Assembly (NCBI RefSeq): GCF_029227915.1
Contig: NC_079881.1
Location: 29,179,501 to 29,243,500 of the forward strand
Source: Hydractinia symbiolongicarpus
Taxonomy: Eukaryota; Cnidaria; Hydrozoa; Anthoathecata; Hydractiniidae
DNA length: 64,000 nt
Direction of reading: 5' to 3'
The notes under the pieces are model-generated. The model saw nothing but the letters and a program-made list of their open reading frames with translations. It did no database searches and was not told the origin of the DNA. The number at the start of each line of letters is the position of its first letter. Positions within the stretch are counted from its first letter, which is position 1. Both the position numbers and the translations under genes were made by a program. Below, in pieces: positions 39,341 through 53,911 of this stretch.

Positions 39341-42300
39341 TTATTGACTTTCTAATGGTGTCAGTCCGTTCGAGTTACAACGGTTGTGTCACATATTCGT
39401 ACCAACATGTATTTAGCGATAATTTTTTTGATATTACTAAGATACATCGCTTTTAACAGTGAAACGATTGACTGTGGGACTTAGTTGAACTAACTTTGGA
39501 CTGTGACCTAATAAATGTAATAAATGAGAAAATTGGACTCCAAGAAATAACAATCTTCTCAATTTGACATCATTGCCGGAACTCAGCGATTACACTGGGC
39601 GCTGTGGTAGCACTTCATTTAAAAACTTAGATTAATAAGTCATTATCGAGCGCTGAAGAAATAGCGACAGTTTCAAAAACTACATTTCATTGACTTTCTA
39701 ACGGTGTCAGTCCGTTTAAGTTACGACGGTTTGGTCGCATACTCGTACCAACATGTATTTAGCGCTATTTTTCTAATATTACTAGGTTGCATCGCTTTTA
39801 ACTATGAAACGATTGACTGTGGGACTTATTTGAACTAACTTTGGACTGTCACCTGATAAATGTGATAAAGGAGACAATTGGACTCCAAGAAATAACATTC
39901 TTCTTAATTTGACATGATTGCCGAAACTCAGCGATTACACTGGGCGCTGTGGTAGCGCTTCACTTAAAAATTTAGATAAATAAGTCATGCTTTACTGTGG
40001 GACCAATCCTAGACGTTATCGCGCGCTGAAGAACTATCGACAGTTTCATAAACTACATTTCATTGACTTTCTAACGGTGTCAGTCCGTTTGAGTTACAAC
40101 GGTTGGGTCACATATTCGTACCAACATGTATTTAGCGATATTTTTGTTTAAAATTACTAGCTTGCATCGCTTTTAACAATGAAACAAATGATTGTGGGAC
40201 TTAATTGAACAAACTTTGGACTGTGACCTGATAAATGTGATAAATGAGACAATTGGACTCCAAGAAATAACATTCTTCTTAATTTGACGTGATTGCCAGA
40301 ACTCAGCGATTACACTGGGCGCTGTTGTAGCGCTTCATTTAAAAATTTGGATAAATAAGTCATCATTTACTGTGGAACCAATCCTATCCGTTATCGAGCG
40401 CTGAAGAAATAGCGACAGTTTCAAAAACTACATTTCATTGACTTTCTAACGGTGTCAGTCCGTTTGAGTTACAACGGTTTGGTCACCTATTCGTACCAAC
40501 ATGTATTTAGCGCTATTTTTTTGATATTACTAAGTTGCATCGCTTTTAACTATGAAACGATTTACTGTGGGACTTAATTGAACTAACTTTGGACTGTGAC
40601 CTAATAAATGTGATAAATGAGAAAATTAGACTCCAAGAAATAACATTCTTCTCAATTTGACATGATTGCCGAAACTCAGCGATTACAATGGGCGCTGTGG
40701 TAGCACTTCTTTCAACACTTAGATAAATAAGTCCTTTTTTACTGTGGGACCAATCCCAGCCGTTGGCGCGCGCTTAAGAAATAGAGACAGTTTCAAATAC
40801 TACATTTCACTGACTTTGTAACGGTGTCAGTCCGTTTGAGTTTCAGCGGTTGGGTCACATATTCGTACCAACATGTATTTAGCGATATTTTTCTCATATT
40901 ACTAAGATACATCGCTTTTAACAGTGAAACGATTGACTGTGGGACTTAGTTGAACTAACTTTTGACTGTGACCTAATAAATGTAATAAATGAGAAAATTG
41001 GACTCCAAGAAATAACATTCTTCTCAATTTGACATGATTGCCGGAACTCAGCGATTACACTGGGCGCTGTGGTAGCACTTCATTTAAAAACTTAGATTAA
41101 TAAGTCATTATCGCGCGCTGAAGAAATAGCGACAGTTTCAAAAACTACATTTCATTGACTTTCTAACGGTGTCAGTCCGTTTAAGTTACGACGGTTTGGT
41201 CGCATACTCGTACCAACATGTATTTAGCGCTATTTTTCTAATATTACTAGGTTGCATCGCTTTTAACTATGAAACGATTGACTGTGGGACTTATTTGAAC
41301 TAACTTTGGACTTTCACCTGATAAATGTGATAAAGGAGACAATTGGACTCCAAGAAATAACATTCTTCTTAATTTGACATGATTGCCGAAACTCAGCGAT
41401 TACACTGGGCGCTGTGGTAGCGCTTCACTTAAAATTTTAGATAAATAAGTCATGCTTTACTGTGGGACCAATCCTAGACGTTATCGCGCGCTGAAGAACT
41501 ATCGACAGTTTCATAAACTACATTTCATTGACTTTCTAACGGTGTCAGTCCGTTTGAGTTACAACGGTTGGGTCACATATTCGTACCAACATGTATTTAG
41601 CGATATTTTTGTTTAAAATTACTAGCTTGCATCGCTTTTAACAATGAAACAAATGATTGTGGGACTTAATTGAACAAACTTTGGACTGTGACCTGATAAA
41701 TGTGATAAATGAGACAATTGGACTCCAAGAAATAACATTCTTCTTAATTTGACGTGATTGCCAGAACTCAGCGATTACACTGAGCGCTGTTGTAGCGCTT
41801 CATTTAAAAATTTGGATAAATAAGTCATCATTTACTGTGGAACCAATCCTATCCGTTATCGAGCGCTGAAGAAATAGCGACAGTTTCAAAAACTACATTT
41901 CATTGACTTTCTAACGGTGTCAGTCCGTTTGAGTTACAACGGTTTGGTCACCTATTCGTACCAACATGTATTTAGCGCTATTTTTTTGATATTACTAAGT
42001 TGCATCGCTTTTAACTATGAAACGATTTACTGTGGGACTTAATTGAACTAACTTTGGACTGTGACCTAATAAATGTGATAAATGAGAAAATTAGACTCCA
42101 AGAAATAACATTCTTCTCAATTTGACATGATTGCCGGAACTCAGCGATTACAATGGGCGCTGTGGTAGCACTTCTTTCAACACTTAGATAAATAAGTCCT
42201 TTTTTACTGTGGGACCAATCCCAGCCGTTGGCGCGCGCTTAAGAAATAGAGACAGTTTCAAATACTACATTTCACTGACTTTGTAACGGTGTCAGTCCGT

Positions 42301-45065
42301 TTGAGTTTCAGCGGTTGGGTCACATATTCGTACCAACATGTATTTAGCGATATTTTTCTCATATTACTAAGATACATCGCTTTTAACAGTGAAACGATTG
42401 ACTGTGGGACTTAGTTGAACTAACTTTTGACTGTGACCTAATAAATGTAATAAATGAGAAAATTGGACTCCAAGAAATAACATTCTTCTCAATTTGACAT
42501 GATTGCCGGAACTCAGCGATTACACTGGGCGCTGTGGTAGCGCTTCATTTAAAAATTTATATAAATAAGTCATGCTTTACTGTGGGACCAATCCTAGACT
42601 TTATCGCGCGCTGAAGAACTATCGACAGTTTCATAAACTACATTTCATTGACTTTCTAACGGTGTCAGTCCGTTTGAGTTACAACGGTTGGGTCACATAT
42701 TCGTACCAACATGTATTTAGCGATATTTTTGTTTAAAATTACTAGCTTGTATCGCTCTTAACAATGAAACAAATGATTGTGGGACTTAATTGAACAAACT
42801 TTGGACTGTGACCTGATAAATGTGATAAATGAGACAATTGGACTCCAAGAAATAACATTCTTCTTAATTTGACGTGATTGCCAAAACTCATCGATTACAC
42901 AGGGCGCTGTTGTAGCGCTTCATTTAAAAATTTGGATAAATAAGTCATCATTTACTGTGGAACCAATCCTATCCGTTATCGAGCGCTGAAGAAATAGCGA
43001 CAGTTTCAAAAACTACATTTCATTGACTTTCTAACGGTGTCAGTCCGTTTGAGTTACAACGGTTTGGTCACCTATTCGTACCAACATGTATTTAGCGCTC
43101 TTTTTCTGATATTACTAAGTTGCATCGCTTTTAACTATGAAACGATTGATTGTGAGACTTAATTGAACTAACTTTGGACTGTGACCTAATAAATGTGATC
43201 AATGAGAAAATTGGACTCCAAGAACTAACATTCCTCTCAATTTGACATGATTGCCGGAACTCAGCGATTACACTGGGCGCTGTGGTAGCACTTCTTTAAA
43301 CACTTAGATTAATAAGTCATTTTTTACTGTGGGACCAATCCTAGCCGTTAGCGCGCGCTTAAGAAATAGAGACAGTTTCAAATACTACATTTCACTGACT
43401 TTGTAACGGTGTCGGTCCGTTTGAGTTTCAACGGTTGGGTCACATATTCGTACCAACATGTATTTAGCGATATTTTTCTCATATTACTAAGTTACATCGC
43501 TTTTAACAGTGAAACGATTGACTGTGGGACTTAGTTGAACTAACTTTGGACTGTGACCTAATAAATGTGATAAATGAGAAAATTGGACTCCAAGAAATAA
43601 CATTCTTCTCAATTTGACATGATTGCCGGAACTCAGCGATTACACTGGGCGCTGTGGTAGCACCTCATTTAAAAACTTAGATTAATAAGTCATTATCGCG
43701 CGCTGAAGAAATAGCGACAGTTTCAAAAACTACATTTCATTGACTTTCTAACGGTGTCAGTCCGTTTAAGTTACGACGGTTTGGTCGCATACTCGTACCA
43801 ACATGTATTTAGCGCTATTTTTCTAATATTACTAGGTTGCATCGCTTTTAACTATGAAACGATTGACTGTGGGACTTATTTGAACTAACTTTGGACTGTC
43901 ACCTGATAAATGTGATAAAGGAGACAATTGGACTCCAAGAAATAACATTCTTCTTAATTTGACATGATTGCCGAAACTCAGCGATTACACTGGGCGCTGT
44001 GGTAGCGCTTCACTTAAAAATTTAGATAAATAAGTCATGCTTTACTGTGGGACCAATCCTAGACGTTATCGCGCGCTGAAGAACTATCGACAGTTTCATA
44101 AACTACATTTCATTGACTTTCTAACGGAGTCAGTCCGTTTGAGTTACAACGGTTGGGTCACATATTCGTACCAACATGTATTTAGCGATATTTTTGTTTA
44201 AAATTACTAGCTTGCATCGCTTTTAACAATGAAACAAATGATTGTTGGACTTAATTGAACAAACTTTGGACTGTGACCTGATAAATGTGATAAATGAGAA
44301 AATTGGACTGCAAGAAATAACATTCTTCTTAATTTGACGTGATTGCCCGAACTCAGCGATTACACTGAGCGCTGTTGTAGCGCTTCATTTAAAAATTTGG
44401 ATAAATAAGTCATCATTTACTGTGGAACCAATCCTATCCGTTATCGAGCGCTGAAGAAATAGCGACAGTTTCAAAAACTACATTTCATTGACTTTCTAAC
44501 GGTGTCAGTCCGTTTGAGTTACAACGGTTTGGTCACCTATTCGTACCAACATGTATTTAGCGCTCTTTTTCTGATATAACTAAGTTGCATCGCTTTTAAC
44601 TATGAAACGATTGATTGTGAGACTTAATTGAACTAACTTTGGACTGTGACCTAATAAATGTGATCAATGAGAAAATTGGACTCCAAGAACTAACATTCCT
44701 CTCAATTTGACATGATTGCCGGAACTCAGCGATTACACTGGGCGCTGTGGTAGCACTTCTTTAAACACTTAGATTAATAAGTCATTTTTTACTGTGGGAC
44801 CAATCCTAGCCGTTAGCGCGCGCTTAAGAAATAGAGACAGTTTCAAATACTACATTTCACTGACTTTGTAACGGTGTCAGTCCGTTTGAGTTTCAACGGT
44901 TGGGTCACATATTCGTACCAACATGTATTTAGCGATATTTTTCTCATATTACTAAGTTACATCGCTTTTAATAGTGAAACGATTGACTGTGGGACTTAGT
45001 TGAACTAACTTTGGACTGTGACCTAATAAATGTGATAAATGAGAAAATTGGACTCCAAGAAATAA
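39341..45065. repeat. HOR block: 1,465-bp tetramers
   Basis: The marker 'tccgtttaagttacgacgg' is at 39,711, 41,176, 43,761 and 45,226, with gaps of 1,465, 2,585 and 1,465 bp. 'aacgattgattgtgagac' at 43,141 and 44,606 gives 1,465 again. The length fits three full monomers plus one 28-bp-deleted monomer, and 2,585 bp is seven monomers. Adjacent units are nearly identical over long stretches. Confidence 0.8.
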
Positions 45066-48000
45066 CATTCTTCTCAATTTGACATGATTGCCGGAACTCA
45101 GCAATTACACTGGGCGCTGTGGTAGCACCTCATTTAAAAACTTAGATTAATAAGTCATTATCGCGCGCTGAAGAAATAGCGACAGTTTCAAAAACTACAT
45201 TTTATTGACTTTCTAACGGTGTCAGTCCGTTTAAGTTACGACGGTTTGGTCGCATACTCGTACCAACATGTATTTAGCGCTATTTTTCTAATATTACCAG
45301 GTTGCATCGCTTTTAACTATGAAACGATTGACTGTGAGACTTATTTGAACTAACTTTGGACTGTCACCTGATAAATGGGATAAAGGAGACAATTGGACTC
45401 CAAGAAATAACATTCTTCTTAATTTGACATGATTGCCGAAACTCAGCGATTACACTGGGCGCTGTGGTAGCGCTTCACTTAAAAATTTAGATAAATAAGT
45501 CATGCTTTACTGTGGGACCAATCTTAGACGTTATCGCGCGCTGAAGAACTATCGACAGTTTCATAAACTACATTTCATTGACTTTCTAACGGAGTCAGTC
45601 CGTTTGAGTTACAACGGTTGGGTCACATATTCGTACCAACATGTATTTAGCGATATTTTTGTTTAAAATTACAAGCTTGCATCGCTTTTAACAATGAAAC
45701 AAATGATTGTTGGACTTAATTGAACAAACTTTGGACTGTGACCTGATAAATGTGATAAATGAGAAAATTGGACTCCAAGAAAAAACATTCTTCTTAATTT
45801 GACGTGATTGCCAGAACTCAGCGATTACACTGGGCGCTGTTGTAGCGCTTCATTTAAAAATTTGGATAAATAAGTCATCATTTACTGTGGAACCAATCCT
45901 ATCCGTTATCGAGCGCTGAAGAAATAGCGACAGTTTCAAAAACTACATTTCATTGACTTTCTAACGGTGTCAGTCCGTTTGAGTTACAACGGTTTTGTCA
46001 CCTATTCGTACCAACATGTATTTAGCGCTATTTTTCTGATATTACTAAGTTGCATCGCTTTTAACTATGAAACGATTATCTGTGGGACTTAATTGAACTA
46101 ACTTTGGACTGTAACCTAATAAATGTGATAAATGAGAAAATTGGACTCCAAGAAATAACATTCTTCTCAATTCGACATGGTTGCCGGAACTCAGCGATTA
46201 CACTGGGCGCTGTGGTAGCACTTCTTTAAACACTTAGATTAATAAGTCATTTTTTACTGTGGGACCAATCCTAGCCGTTAGCGCGCGCTTAAGAAATAGA
46301 GACAGTTTCAAATAATACATTTCACTGACTTTGTAACGGTGTCAGTCCGTTTGAGTTTCAACGGTTGGGTCACATATTCGTACCAACATGTATTTAGCGA
46401 TAGTTTTCTCATATTACTAAGTTACATCGCTTTTAACAGTGAAACGATAGACTGTGGGACTTAGTTGAACTAACTTTGGACTGTGACCTAATAAATGTGA
46501 TAAATGAGAAAATTGGACTCCAAGAAATAACATTCTTCTCAATTTGACATGATTGCCGGAACTCAGCGATTACACTGGACGCTGTGGTAGCGCTTCATTT
46601 AAAAATGTAGATAAATAAGTTATTCTTTACTGTGGGACCAATCCTAGACGTTATCGCGCGCTGAAGAACTATCGACAGTTTCATAAACTACATTTCATTG
46701 ACTTTCTCACGGTGTCAGTCCGTTTGAGTTACAACGGTTGGGTCACATATTCGTACCAACATGTATTTAGCGCCATTTTTCTGATATTACTAAGTTGCAT
46801 CGCTTTTAACTATGAAACGATTGACTGTGGGACTTAATTGAACTAACTTTGGACTGTCAGCTGAAAAATGTGATAAAGGAGACAATTGGACTCCAAGAAA
46901 TAGCATTCTTCTTAATTGGACATGATTGCCGAAACTCAGCGATTACACTGGGCGCTGTGGTAGCGCTTCATTTAAAAATTTAGATAAATAAGACATTCTT
47001 TACTGTGGGACCAATCCTAGACGTTATCGCGCGCTGAAGAACTAGCGACAGTTTCATAAACTAAATTTCATTGACTTTCTAACGGTGTCAGTCCGTTTGA
47101 GTTACAACGGTTGGGTCATATATTCGCACCAACATGTATTTTGCGATATTTTTTTTGATATTACTAGCTTGCATCGCTTTTAACAATGAAACAAATGATT
47201 GTGGGACTTAATTGAATAAACTTTGGACTGTGACCTGATAAATGTGATAAATGAGACAATTGGACTCCAAGAAATAACATGCTTCTTAATTTGACGTGAT
47301 TGCCAGAACTCAGGGATTGCACAGGGCGCTGTTGTAGCGCTTCATTTAAAAATTTGGATAAATAAGTCATCATTTACTGTGGAACCAATCCTAGACGTTA
47401 TCGCGCGCTGAAAAACTAGCGACAGTTTCATAAACTAAATTTTATTGACTTTCTAACGGTGTCAGTCCGTTTGAGTTACAACGGTTGGGTCACATATTCG
47501 TACCAACATGTATTTTGCGATATTTTTTTTGATATTACTACCTTGCATCGCTTTTAACAATGAAACAAATGATTGTGGGACTTAATTGAACAAACTTTGG
47601 ACTGTGACCTGATAAATGTGATAAATGAGACAATTGGACTCCAAGAAATAACATTCTTCTTAATTTGACATGATTGCCGGAACTCAACAATTACACTGGG
47701 CGCTGTGGTAGCACTTCTTTAAACACTTAGATTAATAAGTCATTTTTTACTGTGAAACCAATCCTATCCGTTATCGAGCGCTGAAGAAATAGCGACAGTT
47801 TCAAAAATTACATTTCATTGACTTTCTAACGGTGTCAGTCCGTTTGAGTTACAACGGTTTGGTCACCTATTCGTACCAACAGGTATTTAGCGCTATTTTT
47901 CTGATATTACTAAGTTGCATCGCTTTTAACTATGAAACGATTGACTGTGGGACTTAATTGAACTAACTTTGGACTGTGACCTAATAAATGTGATAAATGA

Positions 48001-51000
48001 GAAAATTGGACTCCAAGAAATAACATTCTTCTCAATTTGACATGATTGCCGGAACTCAGCGATTACACTGGGCGCTGTGGTAGCACTTCTTTAAACACTT
48101 AGATTAATAAGTCATTTTTTACTCTGGGACCAATCCTAGCCGTTAGCGCGCGCTTAAGAAATAGAGACAGTTTCAAATACTACATTTCACTGACTTTGTA
48201 ACGGTGTCAGTCCGTTTGAGTTTCAACGGTTGGGTCACATATTCGTACCAACATGTATTTAGCGATATTTTTCTCATATTACTAAGTTACATCGCTTTTA
48301 ACAGTGAAACGATTGACTGTGGGACTTAGTTGAACTAACTTTGGACTGTGACCTAATAAATGTGATAAATGAGAAAATTGGACTCCAAGAAATAACATTC
48401 TTCTCAATTTGACATGATTGCCGGAACTCAGCGATTACACTGGGCGCTGTGGTAGCACTTCATTTAAAAACTTAGATTAATAACTCATTATCGCGCGCTG
48501 AAGAAATAGCGACAGTTTTAAAAACTACATTTCATTGACTTTGTAACGGTTTCAGTCCGTTTAAGTTACGACGGTTTGGTCGCATACTCGTACCAACATG
48601 TATTTAGCGCTATTTTTCTAATATTACTAGGTTGCATCGCTTTTAACTATGAAACGATTGACTGTGGGACTTATTTGAACTAACTTTGGACTGTCACCTG
48701 ATAAATGTGATAAAGGAGACAATTGGACTCCAAGAAATAACATTCTTCTTAATTTGACATGATTGCCGAAACTCAGCGATTACACTGGGCGCTGTTGTAG
48801 CGCTTCATTTAAAAATTTAGATAAATAAGTCATGCTTTACTGTGGGACCAATCCTAGACGTTATCGCGCGCTGAAGAACAATCGACAGTTTCATAAACTA
48901 CATTTCATTGACTTTCTAACGGTGTCAGTCCGTTTGAGTTACAACGGTTGGGTCACATATTCGTACCAACATGTATTTAGCGATATTTTTGTTTAAAATT
49001 ACTAGCTTGCATCGCTTTTAACAATGTAACAAATGATTGTGGGATTTAATTGAACAAACTTTGGACTGTGACCTGATAAATGTGATAAATGAGACAATTG
49101 GACTCCAAGAAATAACATTCTTCTTAATTTGACGTGATTGCCAGAACTCAGCGATTACACTTGGCGCTGTTGTAGCGCTTCATTTAAAAATTTGGATAAA
49201 TAAGTCATCATTTACTGTGGAACCAATCCTATCCGTTATCGAGCGCTGAAAAAATAGCGACAGTCTCAAAAACTACATTTCATTGACTTTCTAACGGTGT
49301 CTTTCCGTTTGAGTTACAACGGTTTGGTCACCTATTCGTACCAACATGTATTTAGCGCTCTTTTTCTGATATTACTAAGTTGCATCGCTTTTAACTATGA
49401 AACGATTGACTGTGGGACTTAATTGAACTAACTTTGGACTGTCACCTGATAAATGTGATAAAGGAGACAATTGGACTCCAAGAAATAGCATTCTTCTCAA
49501 TTTGACATGATTGCCGGAACTCAGCAATTACACTGGGCGCTGTGGTAGCACCTCATTTAAAAACTTAGATTAATAAGTCATTATCGCGCGCTGAAGAAAT
49601 AGCGACAGTTTCAAAAACTACATTTTATTGACTTTCTAACGGTGTCAGTCCGTTTAAGTTACGACGGTTTGGTCGCATACTCGTACCAACATGTATTTAG
49701 CGCTATTTTTCTAATATTACCAGGTTGCATCGCTTTTAACTATGAAACGATTGACTGTGAGACTTATTTGAACTAACTTTGGACTGTCACCTGATAAATG
49801 GGATAAAGGAGACAATTGGACTCCAAGAAATAACATTCTTCTTAATTTGACATGATTGCCGAAACTCAGCGATTACACTGGGCGCTGTGGTAGCGCTTCA
49901 CTTAAAAATTTAGATAAATAAGTCATGCTTTACTGTGGGACCAATCTTAGACGTTATCGCGCGCTGAAGAACTATCGACAGTTTCATAAACTACATTTCA
50001 TTGACTTTCTAACGGAGTCAGTCCGTTTGAGTTACAACGGTTGGGTCACATATTCGTACCAACATGTATTTAGCGATATTTTTGTTTAAAATTACAAGCT
50101 TGCATCGCTTTTAACAATGAAACAAATGATTGTTGGACTTAATTGAACAAACTTTGGACTGTGACCTGATAAATGTGATAAATGAGAAAATTGGACTCCA
50201 AGAAAAAACATTCTTCTTAATTTGACGTGATTGCCAGAACTCAGCGATTACACTGGGCGCTGTTGTAGCGCTTCATTTAAAAATTTGGATAAATAAGTCA
50301 TCATTTACTGTGGAACCAATCCTATCCGTTATCGAGCGCTGAAGAAATAGCGACAGTTTCAAAAACTACATTTCATTGACTTTCTAACGGTGTCAGTCCG
50401 TTTGAGTTACAACGGTTTTGTCACCTATTCGTACCAACATGTATTTAGCGCTATTTTTCTGATATTACTAAGTTGCATCGCTTTTAACTATGAAACGATT
50501 ATCTGTGGGACTTAATTGAACTAACTTTGGACTGTAACCTAATAAATGTGATAAATGAGAAAATTGGACTCCAAGAAATAACATTCTTCTCAATTCGACA
50601 TGGTTGCCGGAACTCAGCGATTACACTGGGCGCTGTGGTAGCACTTCTTTAAACACTTAGATTAATAAGTCATTTTTTACTGTGGGACCAATCCTAGCCG
50701 TTAGCGCGCGCTTAAGAAATAGAGACAGTTTCAAATAATACATTTCACTGACTTTGTAACGGTGTCAGTCCGTTTGAGTTTCAACGGTTGGGTCACATAT
50801 TCGTACCAACATGTATTTAGCGATAGTTTTCTCATATTACTAAGTTACATCGCTTTTAACAGTGAAACGATAGACTGTGGGACTTAGTTGAACTAACTTT
50901 GGACTGTGACCTAATAAATGTGATAAATGAGAAAATTGGACTCCAAGAAATAACATTCTTCTCAATTTGACATGATTGCCGGAACTCAGCGATTACACTG

Positions 51001-53911
51001 GACGCTGTGGTAGCGCTTCATTTAAAAATGTAGATAAATAAGTTATTCTTTACTGTGGGACCAATCCTAGACGTTATCGCGCGCTGAAGAACTATCGACA
51101 GTTTCATAAACTACATTTCATTGACTTTCTCACGGTGTCAGTCCGTTTGAGTTACAACGGTTGGGTCACATATTCGTACCAACATGTATTTAGCGCCATT
51201 TTTCTGATATTACTAAGTTGCATCGCTTTTAACTATGAAACGATTGACTGTGGGACTTAATTGAACTAACTTTGGACTGTCAGCTGAAAAATGTGATAAA
51301 GGAGACAATTGGACTCCAAGAAATAGCATTCTTCTTAATTGGACATGATTGCCGAAACTCAGCGATTACACTGGGCGCTGTGGTAGCGCTTCATTTAAAA
51401 ATTTAGATAAATAAGACATTCTTTACTGTGGGACCAATCCTAGACGTTATCGCGCGCTGAAGAACTAGCGACAGTTTCATAAACTAAATTTCATTGACTT
51501 TCTAACGGTGTCAGTCCGTTTGAGTTACAACGGTTGGGTCATATATTCGCACCAACATGTATTTTGCGATATTTTTTTTGATATTACTAGCTTGCATCGC
51601 TTTTAACAATGAAACAAATGATTGTGGGACTTAATTGAATAAACTTTGGACTGTGACCTGATAAATGTGATAAATGAGACAATTGGACTCCAAGAAATAA
51701 CATGCTTCTTAATTTGACGTGATTGCCAGAACTCAGGGATTGCACAGGGCGCTGTTGTAGCGCTTCATTTAAAAATTTGGATAAATAAGTCATCATTTAC
51801 TGTGGAACCAATCCTAGACGTTATCGCGCGCTGAAAAACTAGCGACAGTTTCATAAACTAAATTTTATTGACTTTCTAACGGTGTCAGTCCGTTTGAGTT
51901 ACAACGGTTGGGTCACATATTCGTACCAACATGTATTTTGCGATATTTTTTTTGATATTACTACCTTGCATCGCTTTTAACAATGAAACAAATGATTGTG
52001 GGACTTAATTGAACAAACTTTGGACTGTGACCTGATAAATGTGATAAATGAGACAATTGGACTCCAAGAAATAACATTCTTCTTAATTTGACATGATTGC
52101 CGGAACTCAACAATTACACTGGGCGCTGTGGTAGCACTTCTTTAAACACTTAGATTAATAAGTCATTTTTTACTGTGAAACCAATCCTATCCGTTATCGA
52201 GCGCTGAAGAAATAGCGACAGTTTCAAAAATTACATTTCATTGACTTTCTAACGGTGTCAGTCCGTTTGAGTTACAACGGTTTGGTCACCTATTCGTACC
52301 AACAGGTATTTAGCGCTATTTTTCTGATATTACTAAGTTGCATCGCTTTTAACTATGAAACGATTGACTGTGGGACTTAATTGAACTAACTTTGGACTGT
52401 GACCTAATAAATGTGATAAATGAGAAAATTGGACTCCAAGAAATAACATTCTTCTCAATTTGACATGATTGCCGGAACTCAGCGATTACACTGGGCGCTG
52501 TGGTAGCACTTCTTTAAACACTTAGATTAATAAGTCATTTTTTACTCTGGGACCAATCCTAGCCGTTAGCGCGCGCTTAAGAAATAGAGACAGTTTCAAA
52601 TACTACATTTCACTGACTTTGTAACGGTGTCAGTCCGTTTGAGTTTCAACGGTTGGGTCACATATTCGTACCAACATGTATTTAGCGATATTTTTCTCAT
52701 ATTACTAAGTTACATCGCTTTTAACAGTGAAACGATTGACTGTGGGACTTAGTTGAACTAACTTTGGACTGTGACCTAATAAATGTGATAAATGAGAAAA
52801 TTGGACTCCAAGAAATAACATTCTTCTCAATTTGACATGATTGCCGGAACTCAGCGATTACACTGGGCGCTGTGGTAGCACTTCATTTAAAAACTTAGAT
52901 TAATAACTCATTATCGCGCGCTGAAGAAATAGCGACAGTTTTAAAAACTACATTTCATTGACTTTGTAACGGTTTCAGTCCGTTTAAGTTACGACGGTTT
53001 GGTCGCATACTCGTACCAACATGTATTTAGCGCTATTTTTCTAATATTACTAGGTTGCATCGCTTTTAACTATGAAACGATTGACTGTGGGACTTATTTG
53101 AACTAACTTTGGACTGTCACCTGATAAATGTGATAAAGGAGACAATTGGACTCCAAGAAATAACATTCTTCTTAATTTGACATGATTGCCGAAACTCAGC
53201 GATTACACTGGGCGCTGTTGTAGCGCTTCATTTAAAAATTTAGATAAATAAGTCATGCTTTACTGTGGGACCAATCCTAGACGTTATCGCGCGCTGAAGA
53301 ACAATCGACAGTTTCATAAACTACATTTCATTGACTTTCTAACGGTGTCAGTCCGTTTGAGTTACAACGGTTGGGTCACATATTCGTACCAACATGTATT
53401 TAGCGATATTTTTGTTTAAAATTACTAGCTTGCATCGCTTTTAACAATGTAACAAATGATTGTGGGATTTAATTGAACAAACTTTGGACTGTGACCTGAT
53501 AAATGTGATAAATGAGACAATTGGACTCCAAGAAATAACATTCTTCTTAATTTGACGTGATTGCCAGAACTCAGCGATTACACTTGGCGCTGTTGTAGCG
53601 CTTCATTTAAAAATTTGGATAAATAAGTCATCATTTACTGTGGAACCAATCCTATCCGTTATCGAGCGCTGAAAAAATAGCGACAGTTTCAAAAACTACA
53701 TTTCATTGACTTTCTAACGGTGTCTTTCCGTTTGAGTTACAACGGTTTGGTCACCTATTCGTACCAACATGTATTTAGCGCTCTTTTTCTGATATTACTA
53801 AGTTGCATCGCTTTTAACTATGAAACGATTGACTGTGGGACTTAATTGAACTAACTTTGGACTGTCACCTGATAAATGTGATAAAGGAGACAATTGGACT
53901 CCAAGAAATAG
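45066..53911. repeat. HOR block: two tandem 4,423-bp dodecamers, nearly identical
   Basis: Copy 1 is about 45,066-49,488 and copy 2 about 49,489-53,911. Anchors align at exactly 4,423 bp (45,121 with 49,544; 45,301 with 49,724; 47,164 with 51,587). The length fits twelve monomers, two of them 28-bp-deleted. Copies start to match after 'aata(a/g)cattctt' and stop at the equivalent site, where 'ttctcaattt' changes to 'ttcttaattt'. Reading the two copies side by side I noticed one substitution inside them, C at 49,265 versus T at 53,688, though I cannot exclude others. This is the youngest large duplication in the window. Confidence 0.9.
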
